Source of the DNA: Cordilura impudica
Taxonomy: Eukaryota > Arthropoda > Insecta > Diptera > Scathophagidae
Reading direction: 5' to 3'
Length of the DNA stretch: 64,000 nucleotides
Assembly: GCA_963682025.1 (NCBI GenBank)
Contig: CAVMKG010000281.1
Location: forward strand, 186,001-250,000
Part shown: in pieces, positions 46,096 through 56,400 of the stretch
How positions within the stretch are numbered: the stretch's first letter is position 1
Layout: each line of letters begins with the position of its first letter
The notes under the pieces: generated by a model
Seen by the model: the letters and a program-made list of their open reading frames with translations, nothing else
Told to the model about the DNA's origin: nothing
The model's database searches: none
Program-made: the position numbers and the translations under genes

Positions 46096-46564
46096 GCTGT
46101 TGAATTTTTAAAAGCGTTACTTTAAATATTACAACCATATATGTGGATCTTCCATTCCCAAAATGTTAGATAAATCCGAGAACAATAATCCATTATATGC
46201 AAGGCCAGCTTTGGATTTTATGACATTTTTAAATAAAGATTCCGAAAAATGGATTTTTCTATAATTTTTCTATTTGCAAAGCAAGGAGTAAAAACTGCTT
46301 TTCTTTTACATTATTTGTTAACACATTGTGAAAACTTTTTTGAATTTAACACCTCTTTCGGCAGTATCGTTTACCATAAATAATTCCTTGCAAAAAATTT
46401 AACTCTTCAGAACTCTTCATTGGATTCCCTTACCAATGGAGGAAATGATAAAAATTCTTCAGATATATTAAAACAGCTGAAAAAATTTTAGTTTCCTAGT
46501 TTTTTATCAAATTTTCTAGGTGAATGAATTTTCTATTTTCGATTAGTTTTACAAATATAGCAGA
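46096..46564. other. Non-coding DNA
   Basis: Nothing recognised. Confidence 0.35.
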
Positions 46565-46980
46565 ATTTTATATCCCAACCAATAATAAGGGTTTCATCTA
46601 GTTTACTAGAACAATACATTAGTTTTAGGTATTTACTTTTTTCTTAAATATTCCAAAATTCAAAGTTTGGCCTCGGCAAGGTATGAGTCAACATTATTCG
46701 ATTTAATCCAAATTTTTTGCATGGAAGTTTTGCTCGTTTGGTTATTAAATTTTAGGCACCACATCTAAAAATTCAGCACCACTTACAAAATATTTGAATT
46801 TTTTTTAATAAATTGTTTTTTATTAGCTTGGGGTAATATGTCACCTTAAAAGGGCTAATGGGGTTATATTATTTTTTCAGAGACCCCAGGCTATTAAGAT
46901 AAAACATAACAGTTAAAAGTTGAAAAGTGATTAATTTTTGATAAAAAGTATTTAGAAAGAGTCATTTACTGAATATTTCA
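46565..46980 (+). repeat. R3 copy 2, left part
   Basis: Begins with the AAGGGTTTCATCTAGTTTAC arm seen at 1043 and follows copy 1 to GAATATTTCA at 46980, where a Penelope-like element interrupts it. It resumes at 48981. Confidence 0.75.
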
Positions 46981-46989
46981 GATAGAAAG

Positions 46990-47612
46990 TTAACCAATTA
47001 CTATTTTTGGACTCAATCATAATCAAAAGACGTAACCAACTTAAATTAAATTGGTATCAAGAACCCACTGCATCTCATAGACTCATCAATTTTGAACCAA
47101 AACACCCTAGGCGGATAATTATAAACACTGCCACCAACTTCATTAAAAGGGATTTTGAAATAAGCGATGAAGTTTTCCATAAGGATAATAAAAATAAAAT
47201 TATTGATATATTAAGAAAAAATAGTTTTCTGATGAAAACTTATTTAGAGCTAATTAAATATACAAAAATAAAGAAAATACATAGAAAAGAAGATGAACCA
47301 TTAAAGATCTACAAATCAGTAACGTACATTCCAGGTCTGTCGGAGAGAATGATAAACTCAGACATTTATGATAAACATCAATACGATATACATAGCACTT
47401 AAAACATGCAACACAGTAAATAAATTGTTCAGTAAAACAAAAACAAAACTTGAAAATTAAGAAAAATCAAGTGTGATATATAAAATCAACTGTAAAGGAG
47501 GCGGGTCCAACATATGCAACAAAGTATATATTGGTACCACAAAACATAATTAAAAACAAGGCTTTCCTGCCATAAATTAGATCATAAGGCAACACATAGA
47601 CCACATGAGCAA
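46990..47612 (+). pseudogene. Penelope-like protein: end of reverse transcriptase and start of GIY-YIG endonuclease
   Basis: A 131-codon frame (47007-47402) carries RRNQLKLNWYQEPTASHRLI, HPRRIIINTATNFIKRDF and VTYIPGLSERMINSDIYDK. It is collinear with 58490-58250 on the minus strand. After a stop and shift, VIYKINCKGG and NKVYIGTT near 47470-47545 mark the start of the GIY-YIG nuclease. Then CHKLDHKATHRPHEQ runs to the Mini-me insertion. The upstream reverse transcriptase palm is missing (5' truncation). Confidence 0.8.
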
Positions 47613-48434
47613 ACAAGTAAGAAAATTATAGTCGGTCTAGACCGACTATACGATACCCTATACCATGCGTTTAGAGACCCTATCTCTCAGGCCCAACTAA
47701 TTGGATATAGAAAATAAGCATAAACCAAATTTGAGTGGGATTTTTATTAATTTTTTCAGCTGCAGATATGAAAAAGTTCATATCGAATGCTATATCTATA
47801 TGGGGACTAGGCCCAAAAATGGACCGATCCTGACCATGTTTGGTAAAGTCTCTTGTATTTTGCAAAAATATATACAAACAAAATTTGAGAAGAATCAGTG
47901 CAATATTTTTGTTTTTTGATAGATTTAAGTGAAGATCGGGAAGCAGCTCTATATGGGGCCTGTGACTAGGAGTTGTCCAATAGGGATCATTTTTGGACTA
48001 CTGATTAATGGATGTAATATATACATACAAACCCAATTTGACTAAGATTTGTATGATAATTTGGATCTTATGGCAATATATGTTGATTTCATAGGGGTCA
48101 TTTGTATGGGGGCTAGGTCTGAACATGGACCAATTCTCACCAATTTCAATACCGTTCATCGCATGGCCGATAAAAGATCAAATACCAAATTTCGTCAAAA
48201 TATATTCATATTTGCGACCTGCGGTTTGATTACAAGCTTTACATGGACACACAGACGGACGGACGGACGGACGGACGGACGGACGGACGGACGGACATCG
48301 TTAAATCGAATCAGATAGTGATTCTGATTCGATCGGTATAATTAAAGATGGGTGTTGGTCAAATATTTTTGGTTGTTACAAACAGCAGCACAAAGTCATT
48401 ATACCCAAACCACATAGTGGTATAGGGTATAAAA
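47613..48434 (+). mobile_element. Mini-me-like element A5 inside the Penelope-like gene
   Basis: A complete family A copy: ACAAGTAAGAAAATTATAG, the intact palindrome GTCGGTCTAGACCGAC at 47631, a pure ACGG tract of about ten units at 48254-48295, and GTATAGGGTATAAAA. Removing it restores ..CAT GAG CAA ACA GCG.. in frame, so the insertion is clean, and the low divergence from A2 suggests it is young. Confidence 0.9.
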
Positions 48435-48665
48435 ACAGCGATCGCGGCTCATAGCACTTCAACTCGTCACACCTCTACTTTTACAGATGTGAGCATTTTA
48501 CAACAAGAGAGCAATTATGCAAAGAGGTACATTCTTGAAATGCTACACATAATTAACATACCGACAAACAAGAGACTCAACTATAAAACAGACACTGACC
48601 ACTGTTCAAGTGTGTACAGACATACGGAAAACAAATTTCGACTGCTTAAACACAAAATTAGTTGA
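48435..48665 (+). pseudogene. Penelope-like GIY-YIG endonuclease, C-terminal part
   Basis: The frame TAIAAHSTSTRHTSTFTDV, SILQQESNYAKRYILEMLHI and INIPTNKRLNYKTDTD runs open to a stop at 48663. It matches the distal half of Penelope GIY-YIG nucleases (KTAxAxHxxxxxH, ILxxExxYxKRxxLExLHI). It continues directly from the codon before the Mini-me. Confidence 0.8.
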
Positions 48666-48805
48666 AATAATGAAGTAAGCACGTTTTCAACTCCACGATT
48701 TATTATATGATATTTAAATGTATGTAATCATTAATTTTGTGTTATTACAAATTATAAATCATTAAATTTGATATTTTAAAAATTTTGTAATTGTATTATT
48801 GGTTT

Positions 48806-48845
48806 TAGTTCTTCGTGAAGATGAACAGCGAAGCTGTTCGAAATA
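48806..48845 (+). ncRNA. Stem-loop resembling Penelope terminal (hammerhead-like) motif
   Basis: GTGAAGATG, then the stem ACAGC-GAA-GCTGT, then TCGAAATATCG. The arrangement of a GATG strand, a stem and CGAAA recalls the catalytic core layout of hammerhead ribozymes reported in Penelope-like repeats, but the canonical CTGATGA is not intact. Activity is doubtful. Confidence 0.4.
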
Positions 48846-48980
48846 TCGAAAAGATAATAAATATTTTAAAAATAAAAATAAAACATTAAAATTTGAATTT
48901 TATTTTAAATTGCTGACCTTAAGCCAAACCAGAAAACCCCAACACATATTAAAACAACAGGTCAACTATAAGTTTCTAAC

Positions 48981-49560
48981 ATTTCACAAAAATTAAATTT
49001 TTCTCGAAATCCGCAAAAAAATCCTTGTAAATAAAGTTCTGGCTGATGAATTTACCTAAAAACTCGCATAGTTAATCTATAACATGTCTCTAACAAAACG
49101 TTAGGGCGCCAGATCCTGTTTTTTAAATTTTGTTTAAGAAACTTTTTTAAAACTTGAAAAAGGAATTTTAAAAATTTTATATTTCCCATTTTCGGTCTAT
49201 TTGCGGAATAAGTTAGCAACGTTGTAATAACACAGTACTTCATATCTGAGTACTTATAAGTATTGAGACCAAAAAATAATAAATTATGGCTTTAATCAAT
49301 TTCTTAAAGTTGGAAAAGGTGCCGTCCAATTTCATGATCTAGTGTTTCTTTTTTACACAATAGTGGTTTGGTTGCGATTTTGAAGTTATATAGCTTTTTG
49401 CAAAGATAATTTAATACTGAAATCAACGCATATAAGAACTTGTTGAAAAAATTACACTATAGAACGAAATTTTTGGACAAACTCAAAAAAAGTTACTTGA
49501 AATTTTCAATCGATTTCCGTCTCGCCTTTTCTTTACCCGATTGTCCCCAAAATTCACATA
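48981..49560 (+). repeat. R3 copy 2, middle part
   Basis: Continues R3 from ATTTCACAAAAATTAA (compare 1415) to CCCAAAATTCACATA at 49560, where a MITE interrupts it. Confidence 0.75.
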
Positions 49561-49976
49561 TGGCACCTGTACCTAAAAAGTGAGTCAACACAAAATTTAC
49601 AAATTTTCAGTAGAGGCAAAAAACGGGGGGGGTTTTTTTTTTTAATATTTACTATAAAATTTAAAAACAGTTGTTTCATTGTAAAGAATTGCGAATAATA
49701 AGTATATAACAGTTGATTTTGCGATTTTTTCAGTGATCATCAAAAATAACCAGTTTTTTGGGTGGAACTCAAAATATGTCTTTTTAGCGGATTCTAAATA
49801 AGCTACTCTTATAACACAAAGAGGGTTACAACTGTATTTTTTTTTTTTTGCGAAAGACTAGAAAAATTGATGTAAGATTTTTACAGTGCATAGATATGAC
49901 CACTGTGTATCGTTTACTTGCAAAAAGTGAAAATTTAAAAATTTTGAGTTGACTCACTTTAGAGGTACAGGTGCGA
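49561..49976. mobile_element. 416-bp MITE with 29-bp terminal inverted repeats and TA duplication
   Basis: The left end TGGCACCTGTACCT..AAGTGAGTCAAC and right end GTTGACTCACTTTAGAGGTA CAGGTGCGA are inverted copies with few mismatches. TA flanks both sides (49559-49560, 49977-49978). The inverted R3 fragment near 43150 shows the uninterrupted sequence ATTCACAT..TTAGTTTTATA. The interior has no coding potential. A Tc1/mariner relationship is inferred from the TA. Confidence 0.85.
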
Positions 49977-50095
49977 TATATTAGTTTTATACAGAAAGCA
50001 AACAAACTGGACCCCGATACTCCCCAAAATCAACTTTTAAAAAATGTCCATATAGCGTAGGACAAGGCTAATGTACATGTAAAAACATATCCGTT
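49977..50095 (+). repeat. R3 copy 2, right part
   Basis: TATTAGTTTTATACAGAAAG to about TAATGTACATGTAAAAAC matches, in reverse complement, 43075-43160. Confidence 0.65.
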
Positions 50096-50331
50096 AATGT
50101 TAACTTTGAACTACACTCTGAGTCTCATAGGTATTCTTTATAGAAAGTTTAATAAATTTTGAAAGTTTTATTAAAAATATTTCATCAATTATTCAGTTTA
50201 TAATTGGTATTAATAAACATAAAGACTTTAATGCTTAAGACACTAATCAGAGTAAATATTCACCTTCTATACAAAACCTCCTTACAGAAGGCAATTCCAT
50301 AAAAAATCATGTGAGTCCGATAGCAGGGGAA
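50096..50331. repeat. Non-coding DNA with a tandem-repeat unit
   Basis: 50238-50312 (ATTCACCTTCTATACAAAAC, CTCCTTACAGAAGGC) recurs on the other side of the heptamer element at 51378-51424 and 51430-51502, as if the element had landed within a short tandem repeat. Confidence 0.6.
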
Positions 50332-51355
50332 ATGTGTAAACATCTCGTAATTAAGGTTTTTTTATAACACTATTTTAAAATTAAACAGAAAGCGTCATCT
50401 TTGTATCACTTATAGCAATCAACTGCAGGAGCTCTGCTAATATAAAATTAATTATTACTATTTATTATTTCAACCGGTTAATTTTAAATTTTTTGTTCTT
50501 TATATAATATTTTTCATTCTTAATTTTTCCATTTTTTATTTTTCATTTGCATTTTTAATTTTTCATTTGTCATTTTACATTTTTCAATTTTTATTTTTAT
50601 TTCTCATTTTTAATTTTTTGTTTTTCATTTTTAATTTTTTGTTTTTCATTTTTCATTTCTTATTTTTCATTTTTCATTTTTCATTCTTCATTTTTCAATT
50701 TTATTTTTTATTTTTGTTTTTAATTTTTCATTTTTCATTTTTCATTTTTCATTTTTTATTTTTCATTTTTTATTTTTAAATTTTTTTTTAATTTTTTAGT
50801 TTTCATTTTTTATTTTTCATTTTTATTTCTCATTTTTCATTTCTTATTTTTCCTTTTTAATTTTTTATTTTTCAATATATATTTTTCATTTTTAATTTTT
50901 CATTTCATATTTTAAATTTTTTATTTTTCATTTTTCATTTTTCATATTTAATTTTTCATTTTTTATTATTAATTTTTAATTTTTTTTCATTTTTTGCTTC
51001 TAATTTTTTTCATTTTTTGTTTTTAATTTTTTATTTTTCATTTTTATTTCTAATTTTTTATTTTTCATTTTTCATTTCTTATTTTTCCTTTTTAATTTTT
51101 TATTTTTCAATATTTATTTTTCATTTTTAATTTTTCATTTCTTATTTTTAATTTATTTTGTATTTTTCATTTTGCGTTTTCAAACAGGTTATTACATATC
51201 ATATTTTTTAACCAATGCAATCATAAGTCACACCGTTTTTTTTCTTACGCTCACATGTTACGCTGATTTTTTTCTTACGCTCACATGTTACTCTGTTTTT
51301 GTGATCGCATTGTGAAATAGTAATTTACCATCTGCGCGTATAGATGTTTACACAT
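50332..51355 (-). mobile_element. Heptamer-array element, copy 2 (complete, shortest)
   Basis: ATGTGTAAACATCT at 50332-50345 and AGATGTTTACACAT at 51342-51355 form perfect 14-bp inverted ends. Relative to copy 1 it is inverted: the TATAGCAATCAACTGCAG flank lies left (50415), the heptamer array is central (50490-51185) and the GTTACTCTGTTTTTGTGATC flank lies right (51287). The second flank holds a short internal duplication (CTTACGCTCACATGTTACKC twice). Non-coding, 1024 bp. Confidence 0.8.
50490..51185 (-). repeat. Heptamer satellite array (T-rich strand)
   Basis: About 0.7 kb of irregular CATTTTT, TATTTTT and AATTTTT heptamers, the shortest of the arrays. The Phe-rich frame at 50567-50779 is an artefact. 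Confidence 0.85.
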
Positions 51356-52924
51356 AAAAAATTTTGTATAAAAATAACACTGATCTGAGTAAAACCTCCG
51401 TACAGAAGGATATTTCATGAAAATATTTATAGAAAAATAACACTAATCTGATCAAAGATTCACCTTCTATACAATACCTCTTTACAGAGGGAGATTTCAT
51501 AAAAAAATTTATATTAAAATGATCTCAGAATTTAAAGAATCTAATCTTCAAAATATAAACTGATCAAAAATGTTATAATTTTCCACTTAAAAGATTTAGA
51601 AATTTATTTTATAAATTTTTAACCAATACATATTTAATAGATAATTAAGTTCGTTTTGTAGTTCTATAAAACTTTTGTGGACCTTTTATTGATGATCTAT
51701 TTTTCACTAAATAGTATAACTGAAACAATCTAAGTTGGTCAAAAGAAAAAAAATACACAAGAGGCTAAAAGCTTTAATAATATAATTAAGTATATTGTTC
51801 TCGTTAATAATTGGAACAAGAAGAAGAAATTTTTATAATGCTTTTTGCTAAAATAAAACCATAATCTTATTTGCTACATATTTCATATCCTCCAGTCTTG
51901 TACATTTCTTTTCCTTTTTTTTTTTGTAAAACAGCTGAGAGCCAACAAAGCATCCACATTAGAAAAACAAATGAATACAATACCAAATAAAATAAAAACG
52001 AGTATAACACAAACACATACTCATTCACATACACAAGGGAGCAATATGCTTGATATTAATTAGACTAATTGCAAAAAAAAAGTCACTTCGGCTACTGCCA
52101 CCATCACCACCACCACTAACTGCTGACTGATTCTGTACTAATGCTGCAACATGTACTAAGTACATGTATTAAGTACTACCACACTTATAACAACAATAAT
52201 GACAACGACAGCGACATGAGGGTAATTTTAATATTAATAAAAATTAAATAGCAGCAGATGTTAAACAGAGATTTTATGCTTTAGCTGGCATTGATTGGTT
52301 ATGTTATGCGAATCCTGAAGTATTACTGATAAAATTTAGAACTATTATTTTTTTTTGTTGATCGTAATATTTTGGATTTTTAATTTGGTAAATTGATTTT
52401 TTATTATCAATAAATCTGCATTTGACAGATTTCCCATGCATTAAATATCCATAAACGCTGTTAAAGCCCATTAAGTGTCAATATTTTTATGGTTCTTTTC
52501 TTTATCAAACTAAAGCTTTTTATGGAAATGTTGTCTATGTGACAATTGTTAAACTTATTGGAAATATATTGAAATTGTACATTAAAATATTTATGAATAA
52601 TTACAAATGTTATTGTAAAAATATATATACGAAATCTGTAAAAATAGCAAACAATCTTTTGTAGCAATAAACATAATTCAAAAACAAATCAATTTTGTCA
52701 TACCGAGAAACATTTACTTAATAGACCCAACTCCTAGGCCCCTCAATAACCAATTATATATAACACACGATAATGTGTCTGAGAGTCCATGTAAACATTG
52801 TGTGCAAATTACTGATCGTATTGATTAAATATATATAACCCCATGACCCCTCTATTGAAGACGTCACTTACCTTAAGGCTACATAATTATATCCAAAGAT
52901 CAAATGGCGTAAAACTGCGTTTAT
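51356..52924. other. Non-coding DNA
   Basis: After two tandem units (51378-51502) there is no recognised repeat. The stretch 52085-52240, with ACCATCACCACCACCAC and CAACAATAATGACAACGAC, is less AT-rich and resembles ordinary single-copy fly intergenic DNA. No exon is called. Confidence 0.4.
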
Positions 52925-53453
52925 AATATTCAGCATATGATCTTGAGTTCGTGCTGATGTTTGTAACTACTAAAAGTGTCTGAAGTAGATCGATTTAGCG
53001 ACGTCCGTCCGTCCGTCCGTCTGTCCGTATGTCCATATAAACATTTGGTTAATAAGTTTTCATCGGCCATAGGACGAACGCTATTGAAATTAATGAAAAT
53101 CGATGCATATTTAGACCTCGTGTCCATAAAAATGTCCCCTAACTATGAGACCGAATTAAATTGCCACATATTCACAAAATATATTTTAATGAAATTTGGT
53201 ATGTAATATTTTATCGGTTTCCATAGTACCCATACATTCCCATTAGATCAAAATTACCATTGACAAATCTTAGTTGTAACACCCATAAAAAGTGGTTTCC
53301 AGATCTTCACTGAAATCTATCTCAAAACAATAATATTGCACAATTTCTTCTCAAATTTTACTAAATATTTTCATGATGGGTCCATTTTTGACTTAGTCTC
53401 CAGGCAGGTAAAGAAATTTTAAAAAATTCCACTCAGATTTGGTTTATGCTTTT
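52925..53453 (-). mobile_element. Mini-me-like element A6 (old, 5' end missing)
   Basis: A reverse-strand family A copy: GACGTCCGTCCGTCCGTCCG (53000), CATCGGCCATAGGACGAACG, AATGAAATTTGGTATGTAAT and CTCAGATTTGGTTTATGCTT at the end. It is diverged, its GTCY tract is short, and it is broken off by the heptamer-array element. Confidence 0.75.
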
Positions 53454-56400
53454 TGATGTGTAAACATCTATACGCGTAGAGGCGTAAGTTTCTATTTCAC
53501 AATACAATCACAAAAACAATGTAACATGTAAGACGTAAGACAAAATCGTTGTGACTTAGTGAAAAAATTATGATATGTAATAACCGTTTTGAAAATGAAA
53601 ATTGACAAATAAAAATGAAAAATAAAAAATTGAAAATGATAAATAAAAAATGAAAAATAAAAAAACAAAAAATAAAAAAAGAAAAATGAAAAATAAAAAA
53701 TTACAAATTAAAAATAAAAAATGAAAAATAAAACACGAAAAATAAAACATGAAAAATAAAAACGGAAAATGATAAATAAAAAAATTAAAATGAAAAATAA
53801 AAAATTAAAAATGAAAAATAAAATATAAAAAATAAAAATGAAAAATTAAAAAAAAAAAATAAAAAATAAAAAGGGAAAAACGAAAATTAAAAAATTAAAA
53901 AAAAAAAATAAAGAATTAAAAATGAAAAATGAAAAATGAAAAATGAAAAATGAAAAATGAAAAATGAAAAATGAAAAATGAAAAATGAAAAATGAAATAT
54001 GAAAAATGAAAAACGAAGTGAAAAATAAAAAACACAAAAGAAATATGAAAAATAAAAAATGAAAATTAAAAAACGAAAAATGAGAAATTAAATTTGAAAA
54101 ATGAAAAATTAAAAATAAAAAAATTAAATATGAAAAATTAAAAACAAAAAATTAAAAATGAAAAAAAAAACAAAAATGAAATTTGAAAAATGTAAAACTA
54201 AAAATATAATATGGAAAATAAAAAATGAAAAACTAAAAATGAAAAATTAAAAACGAAAAATGAAAAATAAAAAATTAAAAATAAAAATGAAAAATAAAAA
54301 ATTAAAATAATAAATAAAAAATGAAAAATAAAAAATAAAAAAAGAAAAATAAAAATGAAAAAGAAAAATGCAAAATTAAAAATAAAAAATAAAAAATGAA
54401 AAATCAAAAATAAAAACGAAAAATGAAAAATACAAAATGAACAGAAAAAAAATTTAAAATGAAAAATGCAAAATAAAAAACAAAAAATGAGAAATGAAAT
54501 ATGAAAAATAAAAATGAAAAATGATAAGTAAAACATTAAGAATGAAAAATGAAATATGAAATATGAAATATGAAAATGCAAAACGAAATTAATAATAAAA
54601 AATAGAAAAGAAAAATGAAAAATAAAAAATAAAAATGAAAATTAAAAAGTGAAAAAGAAACGAAAAATGAAAAATTAAATTTGAAAAATGAAAAATTAAA
54701 AATAAAAAATTAAAAATAAAATATGAAAAATTAAAAATAAAAAATTAAAAATGAAAAAAAAAAATACAAAAATGAAATTTAAAGAATGAAAATCTAAAAA
54801 TATTAAATGGAAAATAAAAAATTAAAAATTAAAAACGAAGAATGAAGAATAAAAAATGAGAAATAAAAATTAAAAATGAAAAATAAAAAATGAAAAAAGA
54901 CAAAACAAAAAATAAAAAAAAATGAAAAATAAAAAATGAGAAAGAAAAAATTAAAAATGAAAATTAAAAAAACAAAAATGAGAAATAAGAAATGAAAAAT
55001 TGAAAATAAAATATGTAAAATAACAAATGAAAAATAAAAAACGAAAAACTAAAAATGAAAAATGTAAAATAAAAAATTAAAAATGAAAAATTGAAAATGA
55101 AAAATGAAAAATAAAAATGAAAAATGATAAATAAAAAATTTAAAATTAAAAATTAAAAATTAAAAATTAAAAATTAAAAATTAAAAATTAAAAATTAAAA
55201 ATTAAAAATTAAAAATTAAAAATTAAAAATTAAAAATTCAAAATTAAAAATTAAGAATTAAAAATTAAAAATTAAAAATTAAAAATTAAAAATTAAAAAT
55301 TAAAAATTAAAAATTAAAAATTAAAAATTAAAAATTAAAAATTAAAAATTAAAAGTTAAAAATTAAAAATTAAAAATTAAAAATTAAAAATTAAAAATTA
55401 AAAATTAAAAATTAAAAATTAAAAATTAAAAATTAAAAATTAAAAATTAAAAATTAAAAATTAAAAATTAAAAATTAAAAATTAAAAATTAAAAATTAAA
55501 AATTAAAAATTAAAAATTAAAAATTAAAAATTAAAAATTAAAAATTAAAAATTAAAAATTAAAAATTAAAAATTAAAAATTAAAAATTAAAAATTAAAAA
55601 TTAAAAATTAAAAATTAAAAATTAAAAATTAAAAATTAAAAATTAAAAATTAAAAATTAAAAATTAAAAATTAAAAATTAAAAATTAAAAATTAAAAATT
55701 AAAAATTAAAAATTAAAAATTAAAAATTAAAAATTAAAAATTAAAAATTAAAAATTAAAAATTAAAAATTAAAAATTAAAAAATAAAAATTAAAAATTAA
55801 AAATTAAAAATTAAAAATTAAAAATTAAAAATTAAAAATTAAAAATTAAAAATTAAAAATTAAAAATTAAAAATTAAAAATTAAAAATTAAAAAAGAAAA
55901 ATGAAAAATGAAATATGAAAAATCAAAAATGAAAAATGAAAAACGAAAAATGAAAAATTAAAAATTAAAAATTAAAAATTAAAAATTAAAAATTAAAAAT
56001 TAAAAATTAAAAATTAAAAATTAAAAATTAAAAATTAAAAATTAAAAATTAAAAATTAAAAATTAAAAATTAAAAATTAAAAATTAAAAATTAAAAATGA
56101 AAAATGAAAAAGGAAAAAGGAAAAATTGAAAATGAAAAATGAAATATGAAATATGAAATATGGAATATGAAATATGAAATATGAAATATGAAATATGAAA
56201 TATGAAATATGAAATATGAAATATGAAATATGAAATATGAAATATGAAATATGAAATATGAAATATGAAATATGAAATATGAAATATGAAATATGAAATA
56301 TGAAATATGAAATATGAAATATGAAATATGAAATATGAAATATGAAATATGAAATATGAAATATGAAATATGAAATATGAAATATGAAATATGAAATATG

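Larger units (their letters stand above)
46981..48980 (+). mobile_element. Penelope-like element, 5'-truncated, inserted into R3
   Basis: The 2000-bp insertion is defined by comparison with R3 copy 1: ATTTCA occurs once there but at both edges here (46975-46980 and 48981-48986). It holds the carboxy end of a Penelope-type polyprotein, interrupted by a Mini-me at 47613-48434, and a 3' region with a stem-loop at 48810-48845. About 1.18 kb is Penelope sequence. Confidence 0.8.

Noticed and set aside
52085..52240. Less AT-rich stretch with CACCAC and CAACAA runs considered as an exon
   Set aside because: Stops occur in all frames at short intervals and no splice-site-bounded frame is convincing.
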